From: Pseudomonas sp. LP_7_YM
GTDB taxonomy: Bacteria > Pseudomonadota > Gammaproteobacteria > Pseudomonadales > Pseudomonadaceae
Assembly (NCBI RefSeq): GCF_004364435.1
Contig: NZ_SOCT01000002.1
Coordinates: forward strand, 372,001 to 436,000
DNA length: 64,000 nt
Reading direction: 5' to 3'
The position numbers were made by a program, and so were the translations under genes. Under the pieces are notes generated by a model. The model was not told the DNA's origin, made no database searches, and was given only the letters and a program-made list of their open reading frames with translations. Positions 18,056-27,333 of the stretch are shown here, one piece after another (the stretch's first letter is position 1; each line of letters starts with the position of its first letter).

Positions 18056-20391
18056 AATTACGCACTAGCTTTCAGGCACGCATTGCAGGTGTGCTGATCA
18101 TCCTGCTATTGATCGTGGTCTCGGCCGTGTTCATCGCCGTGAGGGCTGCGACCCAAGACGCCGTTCGCAAGCAAGCCCGGGCGCAGCTGGAAGTTGGCAC
18201 GCGGGTTTTCCAGGGCTTGCTGGAAATGCGCGGCAAGCGCCTGCGCGATGCTGTGCAATTGCTCTCCACCGACTTCGGGTTTCGGGAGGCGGTGGCTTCG
18301 GCAGATGCGGCGACGATTCACTCGGCGCTGATCAATCATGGTGCCCGCATCAACGCCAATGACATGTTCTTGCTGGACATGGATGGCAAAGTGCTGTCCA
18401 GCACCCTGGCACAGATTCCCGAAGGCTCGCCGTTCCCTTATACCCAAGCGCTGCGCGACCTGAAATCGCGCAATCAGTCGATGCTGATCGTGCCCTTGCA
18501 AGGCAAACCGCATCTGCTGGTCGAAAGCGTCGTGCTGGCGCCGCTGCAGATTGCGCGGGTCGTCATGGGATTCAGCATGGACGATGATCTGGCGCAGGAG
18601 CTGCGTTCGCTCAGCGGCTTGCAGGTTTCTTTTCTTTCGGTCGTTCATCAATTGCCCGGCCAGATCATCAGTACTCAGCCGCAACCCCTTCATGACGGCC
18701 TTCGCAGTGTGATGCTAAGTCGCACCGGTGACCCGATGCAGATGACCGAGCATGCTCACCAGCGCTTTCTGAGCGAACGTCTGAGCCTTGGCAATACCGG
18801 CGACGGCGATGGCGATCAGGTCGTTGCCTTATTACAGAGTCCGCTGGATCAGGCCATGCAGGCTTTCGCTCCGCTGGACCAGAAACTGTTCTGGATCACT
18901 GTGATTGCGATGGCGGGGTCATTGATCGGGACCTTGCTTCTGGCGCGCAGCGTTTCGCTACCGGTGCAGGCCCTGGCGGCGGCTGCCGAGCGTATCGGCA
19001 AAGGCGATTACAGCACCCCGGTGGCGCTGGCGCGTAGAGACGAGCTGGGGTTGCTCGCCGGTGCCATCAACTTGATGCAGAGCGGGATTGCCGAGCGCGA
19101 GCGGCAACTGGCACACAATGCCCTGCACGACGGGCTTACCGGGCTGCCCAACCGGGCGTTGGTCATGGAGCGTCTGGGCAGTGCGATTACCGCCCGGCGC
19201 CCCGTGGCTCTGCTGTATCTGGGGATTGAAAATTTTCGCTCCATCAATGACAGCATCGGCCCGGAAGGTATGGAGCAGCTATTGCAAATCCTCGGTCGCC
19301 AGTTGCAATTACCGCTGCGCCTCGGCGATACAGTGGCGCGTCTTTCGGGCAACGAATTTCTGCTGCTGCACAACGCAGGCACCGACAGCGCAGTGGCGGT
19401 TGCGGACAGTCTGCAACGGCTGTTGCGCAAGCCGCAGCGGGTCATTGATCACGATATTTCGCTGGATATCTGCATCGGCATCGCGGCATACCCGGCCAAC
19501 GGTGATTCGCCTTCAGAGCTGGTCACGCGCGCATCCATCGCACGTCAGGACGCCACGCAGTTGCCGGGTCGCCTGCAGGTCTACAAAGACGGCAGCGACC
19601 TTGCGCACCAGCGGCAGATCAGCCTGATTCGCGACGTGCGGCATGCTGCGCGCAATGGCGAACTGATGCTGCACTTCCAGCCCAAGCTGGACATCCGCAA
19701 CGGCGTGGTACGTCAGGCGGAAGCGTTGCTGCGCTGGCGGCACCCGCAGTTCGGAAACGTCTCGCCAGCAGAATTCATCGTTCTGGCCGAGCGCACGGGC
19801 AGCATCCAGATACTCACTCGCTGGGTGATGGAAGAGTCGATGCGTCAGCTCGCCGAATGGAACCATCGAGGTCTGCATATACAGCTTTCGGTGAACATTT
19901 CTGCCGATGACCTGCTCAGCGACGAACTGGCACCTCGCGTCTCGGACCTGCTAAAGCTGTATCGGGTGCCTGCCGAGCAGCTGATATTCGAGATCACGGA
20001 AAGCGCGGTCATGCGCGAGCCTGAGCATGCCTTGAAAGTGCTCAATCGTCTGCGTGGGTGCGGCATCAGCCTGTCAGTGGATGACTTCGGCACAGGCTAT
20101 TCGTCGCTGGCGCATCTGAAACGTTTGCCGGTGCAGGAACTGAAGATTGACCAATCTTTCGTGCGCAATCTGGACGAGACCAGCGAGGATGCGGTGATCG
20201 TCCGTTCAACCATCGAAATGAGCCACAACCTGGGCCTCAAGGTGGTTGCCGAGGGTGTCGAATATGAACACAGTCTGCGCTTGCTGAAGCGCTGGCATTG
20301 CGATACCGCGCAGGGTTACCTGATCAGCCTGCCGCTCACGGCTACGGCGTTCGAGGCCTGGATGGCCAAGGCTCGCAGCTTACCGATCTGA
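18052..20391 (+). CDS. Membrane GGDEF/EAL protein, probable c-di-GMP phosphodiesterase
   Basis: A 779-residue protein. Membrane spans at about residues 10-32 and 283-305 enclose a periplasmic double-Cache-like sensor; then come HAMP (to about 355), a GGDEF domain and an EAL domain. The GGDEF active site is degenerate (RLSGNEF), so cyclase activity is unlikely. The EAL domain keeps AEALLRW, VNIS, ITES, DDFGTGYSSL, the LKIDQSFV segment and EGVE, consistent with an active phosphodiesterase. It overlaps the upstream cupredoxin-like gene by 4 bases; in related genomes such a partner probably feeds the sensor, but here that partner looks broken. Confidence 0.9.
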   Translation: MKLRTSFQARIAGVLIILLLIVVSAVFIAVRAATQDAVRKQARAQLEVGTRVFQGLLEMRGKRLRDAVQLLSTDFGFREAVASADAATIHSALINHGARINANDMFLLDMDGKVLSSTLAQIPEGSPFPYTQALRDLKSRNQSMLIVPLQGKPHLLVESVVLAPLQIARVVMGFSMDDDLAQELRSLSGLQVSFLSVVHQLPGQIISTQPQPLHDGLRSVMLSRTGDPMQMTEHAHQRFLSERLSLGNTGDGDGDQVVALLQSPLDQAMQAFAPLDQKLFWITVIAMAGSLIGTLLLARSVSLPVQALAAAAERIGKGDYSTPVALARRDELGLLAGAINLMQSGIAERERQLAHNALHDGLTGLPNRALVMERLGSAITARRPVALLYLGIENFRSINDSIGPEGMEQLLQILGRQLQLPLRLGDTVARLSGNEFLLLHNAGTDSAVAVADSLQRLLRKPQRVIDHDISLDICIGIAAYPANGDSPSELVTRASIARQDATQLPGRLQVYKDGSDLAHQRQISLIRDVRHAARNGELMLHFQPKLDIRNGVVRQAEALLRWRHPQFGNVSPAEFIVLAERTGSIQILTRWVMEESMRQLAEWNHRGLHIQLSVNISADDLLSDELAPRVSDLLKLYRVPAEQLIFEITESAVMREPEHALKVLNRLRGCGISLSVDDFGTGYSSLAHLKRLPVQELKIDQSFVRNLDETSEDAVIVRSTIEMSHNLGLKVVAEGVEYEHSLRLLKRWHCDTAQGYLISLPLTATAFEAWMAKARSLPI

Positions 20392-20893
20392 TGGCCTACG
20401 GCGGCTGCGCTACAGTCGGGCTAACCAAACCGGTTTGCTGGGCTTTGGTGGCGATCATCGTGACACCCACAGTGTGCTGAAGGAGGGCTCGGTGGCCCTG
20501 CTGTGCTTTGGTAGAAAACCTTATCAATGCGATGGAAGACCAGCCTTCCCCGGCTGTCGCACAGCTCCAGCAGATCCTGCAGGGATTGAGTCAATCGTCA
20601 AATCCTGATCCTGCCTTTGATCTTCGTGCGCGCCAGCCCATACGACACAATCGCGGCCTGTATGAGGGAACCCGACGCAGTCGGGCAAGCCAGGAGCAAA
20701 GCGGTTTTGGTTACTTTTGGGGCGTTTTTGGCAAAAGTGAACCGTTGTAAAAGCGGAGCCACTCTATACATCGACCCGCTAACGGATATACACACAGAAG
20801 CCCGTCCCCCAAAACCACCCACAAAAAAGGCAGTCACCTCACGATGACCGCCTTTTCGCTCTACTGCGCTACTTCAAAACCTGTCCGGCCAAA
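20392..20893. repeat. Intergenic stretch with a dispersed Pseudomonas repeat
   Basis: No gene is supported in this 500-base gap. Around 20690-20760 it contains GGTTTTGGTTACTTTTGG followed by GGCAAAAGTGA and a TGTAAAAGCGGAGCC block. This combination is familiar from a repeat scattered through Pseudomonas genomes and often mis-annotated as small hypothetical proteins. The first 200 bases show nothing recognisable. Confidence 0.6.
20823..20857 (-). terminator. Terminator downstream of gcd
   Basis: AAAAAGGCAGTCA pairs with TGACCGCCTTTT (one bulge) over a short loop. It has an A tract on one side and a T tract on the other, so it can act in both directions; it lies 40 bases beyond the gcd stop on the minus strand. 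Confidence 0.85.
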
Positions 20894-23314
20894 TCACTCC
20901 GGCAGTTTGTAGGCAATGATGTAATCCCCCATGCGAGTCCCCAGCGAACCATGGCCCCCTGCAACGATCAGCACGTACTGCTTGCCGTCCTTGCCGGTAT
21001 AGGTCATCGGCGTCGCCTGCCCACCTGCTGGCAGACGTCCAGCGAACAGCTCTTTGCCGGTTTTCACGTCATAGGCGCGCAGGTACTGGTCCAGCGTACC
21101 GGCCAGGAAGCCAACGCCACCTGCGGTCACCATCGAACCACCCATGCTTGGAACACCCACCGGCAGGCCGATTGGCACTGGCGTGTTGTCGCGGCTGGTG
21201 CCGTTCTTGTGCTTCCACACCACCTGGTTGGTGGTCAGGTCGACCGCCGCAACGTTACCCCACGAAGGCGCCTGGCACGGCATACCGATCTGCGACATCA
21301 GCGGGTGCATGATCACCGCGTAGGGTGCGCCAGTGTTTGGCTGCACGCCGCTGGTTTCGCTTTCACGCTTGCTGCCGGCGTCGACTTTGGCGCGTGGCAC
21401 CAGCTTGGACACGAAGGCCATGTAGTTGGGGCTGGTGAACATCAGCTGACGAACCGGATCGACAGAAACGGCGCCCCAGTTAAACACCCCCACGTTGCCC
21501 GGATAGATGATGCTGCCCTGCTCGGATGGAGGTGTGTATTGGCCTTCGTAACGCAGTTCCTTGAACTGGATGCGGCACAGCATCTGGTCAAAGGCAGTCG
21601 CCCCCCACATGGACTTTTCAGTCAGCTCAGGTGGCAGCATGTTCAGTTGCGAGCGTGCCTGAGTCGGCGAGGTGTGGTCGCCCTGAGCGGCGCCCGTCGG
21701 CGCAGGGACTTCGTCGATCGGCACGATCGGTGTACCGTCGCGACGGTCCAGCACGTACAGGCTGCCTTGCTTGGTCGGCTGAATCACGGCTGGCTTCACG
21801 CCATCCTTGGTTTTCAGATTGATCAGCGTTGGTTGGCTCGGTACGTCCATGTCCCACAGGTCATGGTGGGTGAACTGATAATTCCAGCGCACCTTGCCAG
21901 TGTTCACATCAAGTGCCACCAGACCTGCGCTGAACTTCTCGGCGCCAGGCGTACGGTCGGCGCCGTACTGGTCAGGCATCTGATTGCCCAAAGGCAGGTA
22001 CACCAGACCCAGTTTCTCGTCGACGCTGGCCAGCGACCACATGTTCGGTGCGTTGCGCGAGTAGAACTGGTCGGCCGCGATCGGCGTGGTAGCGTCCGGA
22101 TTGTTGGCGTCCCAGTTCCACACCAGGTGACCGTCGTGCACGTCATAGGCGCGGATCACCCCGGACGGCTCATTGGTCGACTCGTTGTCGGTCACGTGCC
22201 CGCCGATGATGATCAGGTTACGAGTGATCGCCGCGGGGGAGGTGGAGTAGTAACCACCGGCGGTGAACGGGCCGATGTTGGTGCGCAGGTCGATGGCGCC
22301 TTTGTTGGCGAAGTCTTCGCAGACCTTACCCGTGTCGGCGTTCAACGCGATCAAACGCGCATCGGCAGTCGGCAGGTACAGGCGACGCGGGCAGGAAGTA
22401 GCGATGGCAGTGCCAGCAGCCGACAGCGCGGCAGCAGGTGCGCTTACCTCGGATTTGGCGTAGGTCGCCTCGTCGTAGTAAGAAACCCCACGGCAGGTCA
22501 TATGCGCCCAGCCAGTGAAGTTTTTGGCGCCTTCTTTGGAAATTTGCGGGTCATACGACCAGATCGTTTTACCGGTGTCTGGATCCAGTGCGAGCACTTT
22601 GCTGTGCGGCGTACAGGCATAGACCATGCCGTTGACCTTCAGCGGGGTGTTTTCGTTGGTCAGCTCGACCGGGTCCTCAGCACTCGGCAGATCGCCAGTG
22701 CGGATGCGCCAGGCTTCCTGCAACTTGCCGACGTTCTGAGGCGTGATCTGCTTCAGCGGCGAGTAGCGATTGCCGTGCTCGGAGCGACCATAAGCCTGCC
22801 ATTCGCCATCGGGCATTGGCTGGGGATCGTACGCGACACCTGCATCATCACGGTCCAGGGTGCCTTTGATTTCACCCGGGCTGGTGAACTGGCTGGCAAT
22901 TGCCGTCAGACCGGCCAGTACCACCGCGATGCTCAAGGCCACAGTTGGCAAACCGCCAGGCTGGCCGTGCAGCACAGGGCGACGGAACCAGGGCAACAGC
23001 ATGACGATGCCCAGTACGAACCAGAGCGACAGACGTGGCACCAACTGCCACCAATCCAGGCCGACTTCCCACAAGGCCCAGGCCGTGCTCGCAAACAGCA
23101 CCACTGCGAACAGACCCAGGGCCGAACGGCGGCCCATGATCAGCAGCACGCCGGTGAGGATGAAGCCGATCCCGGTCAGCAGGTAGTACAGCGACCCGCC
23201 CAGTGTCAGCAGTTTGATACCCCCGGCCAATAAGGCCAGGCCCATGATCAGAATCACCAGCCCGAGCAAGCTCGGGAGCAGGCGACCCTTACCGAAAGCA
23301 CCGTCAGTGCTCAT
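20894..23314 (-). CDS. gcd: Membrane-bound PQQ-dependent glucose dehydrogenase
   Basis: An 806-residue quinoprotein with five N-terminal membrane spans (residues 12-145) and a periplasmic eight-bladed propeller. Family markers include EWQAYGRSEHGNRYSPLKQI at the propeller start, TGWAHMTCRGVSYYDE, and GGHGSLGTRMGDYIIAYKLPE at the end. Gcd oxidises glucose to gluconate in the periplasm and passes electrons to ubiquinone, the first step of the direct oxidative pathway. It is monocistronic here. In P. putida an OprB-type porin and a TonB receptor lie upstream; here the porin position holds only a remnant. Confidence 0.95.
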   Translation of the reverse strand: MSTDGAFGKGRLLPSLLGLVILIMGLALLAGGIKLLTLGGSLYYLLTGIGFILTGVLLIMGRRSALGLFAVVLFASTAWALWEVGLDWWQLVPRLSLWFVLGIVMLLPWFRRPVLHGQPGGLPTVALSIAVVLAGLTAIASQFTSPGEIKGTLDRDDAGVAYDPQPMPDGEWQAYGRSEHGNRYSPLKQITPQNVGKLQEAWRIRTGDLPSAEDPVELTNENTPLKVNGMVYACTPHSKVLALDPDTGKTIWSYDPQISKEGAKNFTGWAHMTCRGVSYYDEATYAKSEVSAPAAALSAAGTAIATSCPRRLYLPTADARLIALNADTGKVCEDFANKGAIDLRTNIGPFTAGGYYSTSPAAITRNLIIIGGHVTDNESTNEPSGVIRAYDVHDGHLVWNWDANNPDATTPIAADQFYSRNAPNMWSLASVDEKLGLVYLPLGNQMPDQYGADRTPGAEKFSAGLVALDVNTGKVRWNYQFTHHDLWDMDVPSQPTLINLKTKDGVKPAVIQPTKQGSLYVLDRRDGTPIVPIDEVPAPTGAAQGDHTSPTQARSQLNMLPPELTEKSMWGATAFDQMLCRIQFKELRYEGQYTPPSEQGSIIYPGNVGVFNWGAVSVDPVRQLMFTSPNYMAFVSKLVPRAKVDAGSKRESETSGVQPNTGAPYAVIMHPLMSQIGMPCQAPSWGNVAAVDLTTNQVVWKHKNGTSRDNTPVPIGLPVGVPSMGGSMVTAGGVGFLAGTLDQYLRAYDVKTGKELFAGRLPAGGQATPMTYTGKDGKQYVLIVAGGHGSLGTRMGDYIIAYKLPE

Positions 23315-23442
23315 AGTGTTGTACTCCGTAACGATTAAGTGGTTGACGCTTGTTCTTTTTCGTTTTGTCGACTCGAACCGTTTGAATCCGCTTCATGAAC
23401 GCTAGTTCCTGAAATGCGATACAGAAAGGTTAAATAAGCCGA

Positions 23443-23631
23443 TCAGAACGAAAATTGAATCTTTAATCTGAACGCCAGCGCCTCATCGACCGGATGTACA
23501 CCCCAGTAGATGAACTGATCTGAAATGCGCTCGTGGCTGATGTTGTCGCCTGAAATCGCGACATTTCGGATGGCTTGGCATAAGGCAGTGAATTCTTTTC
23601 GAGTTATCGGGCGGCAAGGGCAGCGCTGTTC
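23443..23631 (-). pseudogene. C-terminal remnant of an outer-membrane porin
   Basis: The minus strand reads without a stop for about 62 codons and ends in SDQFIYWGVHPVDEALAF followed by RLKIQFSF and a stop. Alternating hydrophobic residues finishing in phenylalanine are the classic C-terminal strand of outer-membrane beta barrels. No start codon or upstream barrel is present; a TGA closes the frame near 23631. Porins of the OprB family commonly sit between gcd and the TonB receptor gene, so a deleted oprB-like gene is my best reading; the family itself is not certain. Confidence 0.5.
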
Positions 23632-23792
23632 GCGTCAGTTTCTGGGAAGACGTCGAGGGATGAACGACAAACGCTTCAAGCGATCCAGCGTTTAGGGCGG
23701 CGATGATAGGGCCCTAACAATCTTTTAAAAAGTCGAATTTTCAACATGAATCATTGCCGCTTTGGTAACAGTTGCACTCATGCGGGATGACG

Positions 23793-23819
23793 TTATCCCC
23801 TAGCTTTTATAGGGGATAA
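23793..23819. promoter_or_regulatory. Perfect 10-bp inverted repeat
   Basis: TTATCCCCTA (23793-23802) is repeated in inverse as TAGGGGATAA (23810-23819) around a 7-base spacer. No T tract follows on either strand, so an operator is as likely as a terminator. It lies between gcd and the TonB receptor gene, about 480 bp upstream of gcd. The binding factor is unknown. Confidence 0.5.
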
Positions 23820-23887
23820 GCGAATTATTTGACTTGCGAGCGGAATGTACCGTTACAGAAGGCGTACAGATGAAGAGTAAAATGTGC

Positions 23888-23980
23888 TCCAGCTTGTAGG
23901 AATCGGCTTGCTGGCGAATGCATCAGGTCAGGCAACCCATTCGTCGCCAAACCCTCGGTTGGCCAGCAAGCCAGCGCCTC
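23888..23980. repeat. Inverted REP pair downstream of the ZnuD-like gene
   Basis: TTGTAGGAATCGGCTTGCTGGCGAA-type sequence at 23892-23919 and the inverted GGCCAGCAAGCCAGCGCC around 23961-23978 are arms of a REP/BIME unit. It lies just beyond the receptor gene's stop. Confidence 0.75.
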
Positions 23981-24015
23981 CAGACGGTGTTCACGCCTTT
24001 GTCATGCTAAGAGCG

Positions 24016-26046
24016 TCAGAACGTGGTCCTCAACCCGACCCCGATACTTCGCCCTTGCGCCGGTGCGATGTCGCGCAGGATCGAGCTGGCATAACGTACT
24101 GTCTGGTTGGTCAGGTTCTCGCCATTGACGAAGGCCAGCCACTGACTCCCACCCACGTTGAATGTGTAACCGGCGCTGGCGCCCAGCGTGGTGTAGCCGT
24201 CGGTGCCGGTCTCGTTGTCCGGCACGCGCCCTTGTGACGCTGCATGCTCGACGTCGATTCTCGCCTGCCATTTGTCCAGCGCCCACAGCAGGCCGCTGTT
24301 CAAGCGTAGCGGGGCAATGCGCGGCAGGGCTTCGCCGGTGTTCAGGTTCTTGGCGCGGGTGTAATCGCCTGACAGCTCCAGAGCGAATTTTCCGTATCGG
24401 CTTTCGCCCAGTGTCCAGTGGTCCTGCGCCTCAAATCCGGCAAAGCGTGCGCGCACACCGGAGTAGGTGTATTCCGGAATGCCATCCGCGTCTTCCTCAG
24501 CGTCGTCGTTCAGCGTACGGCCAGTTCCCAGCAAGCCGATGTAATTGGAGAAGTGGCTGTAGAACACACCAACGCTGCCCTTGTGAGTGCCATTGTCGAA
24601 ACGTAGCGCCAAGTCGCTGGAGACGGCTTTTTCTTTCGACAGACTGGCATCGCCTACTTCATAGGTGCCGGTGGCGACGTGGGCGCCGTTGGCATACAGC
24701 TCGTAGAACGTCGGGGCGCGTTCGGTATACCCAAGCGTCGCCGCCAGCGACCAGACCGGGGTCAACGTATACACCGCACCGGATGAAAGACTCCCTGCGG
24801 TGAAACGGCTGGAGCGATCGGCATTGACGAAGCGTTCGTTGCCCTTGCTGTTCGGGGCGACGGTCGTGTGCTCCAGACGACCACCCAGGCTGAGTTTCAA
24901 GCGTTCGGTGGCCTGCAATTCTTCGAGAATGAACAGCGCACCCGCGTCGGTAGCGGTCTGCGGCACGAAAGCTTCTTCACCCAGAGCCGAAAATTCGCTA
25001 CGGGTGACTTGTGCGCCGATCACGCCATTGAGCGGGCCGATGGGTTGATGCCGCGCTTGGACCCGGGTCTCGTAACCCTTGTTCTTGAACGTGGTGCCGA
25101 CTTCTCCGTCCTCGATCTCCATGTGCTTGTATTCGGTGTAACCGGCATCGAGCTTGACCGAACTGAACGGTCCCGAGAGGTTGCGGATTTCCGAGGCGAA
25201 GGCGTAGTGGTCCTGCTTCATGCGGATGCGTACGTCCTGCTCGGCGGGCGATCCGTAATTGGCGTCGTAGTTGCTGTACGAGAGCCCGGCGTAGCCATCC
25301 TCCCAGGTGTAAGACCCGCCAATGGCGCCGCCATCCTGACGCCCGTCGCTGTTGCCCAGGCGGTGCTTTTTGTCATTACCATCAGAATCGCGGGCGCGCT
25401 CGTCGGCAGTACGCGCGTAGCCGGGAATTTTCAGGTCGTTGAATGCACGGGCATTGGCGTCCAGGTGCAGGGCGAACGTACCGTTGCCGGCCTCCAGTTT
25501 GCCTGCACTGCTGCGCGTGGTGTCGGCGCCGCCGTAGCGCAGTTCACCTGCACCCTGGATGCCTTCGATGGCTTCGGTCGGGATGCGGTTGTCGAAGGTG
25601 TTGACCACGCCGCCGATGGCGCTACCGCCGTAGAGCAGGGCCGCCGGGCCGCGGACGATTTCGATGCGGTCAACGTTGACCGGGTCCAGCGGCACGGCGT
25701 GATCGTAGGACAGCGATGAAGCGTCCAGCGCGCCCACGCCATTGCGCAGCAGGCGAATGCGATCACCATCCAGGCCACGAATGATCGGTCGACTGGCGCC
25801 CGGGCCGAAATAGGACGAAGACACGCCTGGCTGTTTGTTCAATGTCTCGCCGAGACTGCCCTTTTGCTGCAGCGTCAGCTCATCGCCGGTCAGTACCGTG
25901 CTGGGGGATGCCGACTGACTGCTGCCCAGCGGGTTGGCAGTAATGGTCTGTTGTTCAAGTTCGATGGCGTAAGTCGGGGAGGCGATCAGCAAAGCAGTGG
26001 CCAGCGGCGTCAGTCGCCAGACGCAAGATTTGGATGGACGGGACAT
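24016..26046 (-). CDS. znuD: ZnuD-type TonB-dependent outer-membrane receptor
   Basis: A 676-residue receptor with a signal peptide (to about residue 27, TYA), a plug domain (EQQTITANPLG, then RPIIRGLDGDRIRLLRNG and VRGPAALLYGGSAIGGVVN), and a 22-strand barrel ending in GVGLRTTF with terminal phenylalanine. The plug signature and position next to the icp/Lon-like region match PA0781, the zinc-regulated ZnuD receptor of P. aeruginosa. A near-perfect Zur box 48 bp upstream of the ATG supports zinc import. No His-rich loop is visible; an Asp-rich loop lies near residues 215-240. Another metal or metallophore cannot be excluded. Confidence 0.88.
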   Translation of the reverse strand: MSRPSKSCVWRLTPLATALLIASPTYAIELEQQTITANPLGSSQSASPSTVLTGDELTLQQKGSLGETLNKQPGVSSSYFGPGASRPIIRGLDGDRIRLLRNGVGALDASSLSYDHAVPLDPVNVDRIEIVRGPAALLYGGSAIGGVVNTFDNRIPTEAIEGIQGAGELRYGGADTTRSSAGKLEAGNGTFALHLDANARAFNDLKIPGYARTADERARDSDGNDKKHRLGNSDGRQDGGAIGGSYTWEDGYAGLSYSNYDANYGSPAEQDVRIRMKQDHYAFASEIRNLSGPFSSVKLDAGYTEYKHMEIEDGEVGTTFKNKGYETRVQARHQPIGPLNGVIGAQVTRSEFSALGEEAFVPQTATDAGALFILEELQATERLKLSLGGRLEHTTVAPNSKGNERFVNADRSSRFTAGSLSSGAVYTLTPVWSLAATLGYTERAPTFYELYANGAHVATGTYEVGDASLSKEKAVSSDLALRFDNGTHKGSVGVFYSHFSNYIGLLGTGRTLNDDAEEDADGIPEYTYSGVRARFAGFEAQDHWTLGESRYGKFALELSGDYTRAKNLNTGEALPRIAPLRLNSGLLWALDKWQARIDVEHAASQGRVPDNETGTDGYTTLGASAGYTFNVGGSQWLAFVNGENLTNQTVRYASSILRDIAPAQGRSIGVGLRTTF

Positions 26047-26093
26047 GCAGCATTTTCCTTGGCAGGGTGAGACTCAAAGATTTAGTTTTCGAA

Positions 26094-26110
26094 TTGTTAT
26101 AACATAACAA
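26094..26110 (-). promoter_or_regulatory. Zur box upstream of the ZnuD-like gene
   Basis: TTGTTATAACATAACAA is an inverted repeat with 7-base arms and a 3-base centre, containing the GTTATnnnATAAC core of gammaproteobacterial Zur operators. It lies 48 bp upstream of the receptor start, where bound Zn-Zur would block transcription. Confidence 0.85.
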
Positions 26111-26299
26111 CAAAAATGCAATCATTTTGGAAACTGTTGCATGACGACGACCATGCTTGGCGAATGAATCCGTCCCCGCAGGAAGCCGTCCATGATGGCA
26201 AGCAAGAGAACGGTGCCAGGTCTTCACACCTTTGCGTGCCTCCGTTAAGGTGCGCACCACGCGAGAGCGTCCCTCTTCATCAGATGCAAAAGGCCCGGC

Positions 26300-26527
26300 A
26301 TGACCACACCCAACAACAACCCGCTGCATGGCGTGACGCTGGAGCAGATCCTCAACGCGCTGGTCGAGCATTACGAGTGGTCGGGGCTGGCGGAGCGCGT
26401 CGATATTCGCTGCTTCAAGAGCGACCCGAGCATCAAGTCGAGCCTGACGTTTCTGCGCAAGACGCCTTGGGCGCGAGAGAAGGTCGAGGCCTTGTACGTC
26501 AAGCTCGCTCGGACCAAACGCTGGTGA
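26300..26527 (+). CDS. VF530-family small DNA-binding protein
   Basis: A 75-residue protein with the VF530 signature: [20 protein letters not shown] near the start, then [20 protein letters not shown] and [17 protein letters not shown]. The family has a solved double helix-turn-helix-like fold and is annotated as DNA-binding; its biological role is not established. Start ATG 26300 follows a spaced AAAGG. Length is standard for the family. Confidence 0.88.
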   Translation: MTTPNNNPLHGVTLEQILNALVEHYEWSGLAERVDIRCFKSDPSIKSSLTFLRKTPWAREKVEALYVKLARTKRW

Positions 26528-26564
26528 TCGCAGCACGTTTTAACCTCACCGAGCGTTGAGCCAG

Positions 26565-27239
26565 ATGCCGGGGAAAACATTGCACCTGGCGTGCGCCCAG
26601 CAGCGCTATGCCGCTGTGGCGGCGCTGCTTGGCTGGCTCGCACTGGCGGTGCAGCTGTACCTGATCCTGTGGGGGCGGTGGGTCGAGCAGGCCAGCGTGG
26701 TAGGCGGTCTGGTGCGGTTTTCCAGCTTCTTTACGATAGTGACCAATACATTGGTGGCGGTGGCGTTGAGCTGCGCCATCACAGACCGGCATTCAGCGGG
26801 GCATCGGTTCTTCAGATCGCCCGTGGTCTGCGCGGGCATTACCACCAGCATTCTGTTGGTGGGTATCGCCTACAACCTGCTGCTGCGGCATTTATGGACG
26901 CCGCAGGGCTGGCAGAGACTGGCTGACGAACTTCTGCACGACGTCATGCCGCTGGTGTTTTTCGGCTACTGGTGGCTGTTCCTGCCCAAAGGCGTGCTGG
27001 GGTTCAAACATGTGCTGGCGTGGATGCTCTATCCGGCGCTTTACTTCATCTGGGTGCTACTGCGCGGGCACGTGTTTGGTGACTATCTCTACCCGTTTCT
27101 GGACATCGGCACGTTGGGCGTGGCGAAGGCGCTGGTCAACGCCCTCGGGGTGCTGGCGGGGTTTGTGGGGATTGGCCTGGTGATCCTGTTGATCGACAAA
27201 TTCGGCGCTCGCCGCCGTAACAGGCACCTGCCGGAGTGA
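26565..27239 (+). CDS. Pr6Pr-family integral membrane protein
   Basis: A 224-residue protein with about six membrane spans. It shows the family pattern with FSSFFTIVTNTLVAVAL in the second span region, HDVMPLVFFGYWWLFLPKG in the middle, and YPALYFIWVLLRG followed by YPFLDI. Pr6Pr proteins have no assigned function. I start at ATG 26565; a TTG three codons upstream is possible. It lies 38 bases after the VF530-type gene and may share its promoter. Confidence 0.8.
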   Translation: MPGKTLHLACAQQRYAAVAALLGWLALAVQLYLILWGRWVEQASVVGGLVRFSSFFTIVTNTLVAVALSCAITDRHSAGHRFFRSPVVCAGITTSILLVGIAYNLLLRHLWTPQGWQRLADELLHDVMPLVFFGYWWLFLPKGVLGFKHVLAWMLYPALYFIWVLLRGHVFGDYLYPFLDIGTLGVAKALVNALGVLAGFVGIGLVILLIDKFGARRRNRHLPE

Positions 27240-27333
27240 GCTGACCCGCCAGCCGCGAGTCGCGAGTCAGACGCTTGAAGACGCCGAATCCACTCCATGC
27301 GAGCCCGATCACGCCTGATAAAGGGCGCGCCGA

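Noticed and set aside
20617..20847. 76-codon frame in the gap before gcd
   Set aside because: It reads through a dispersed Pseudomonas repeat commonly mis-annotated as hypothetical protein.
20951..23233. 760-codon open frame on the plus strand
   Set aside because: It is the antisense shadow of gcd; long open antisense frames are normal in GC-rich genes, and the product shows no family features.
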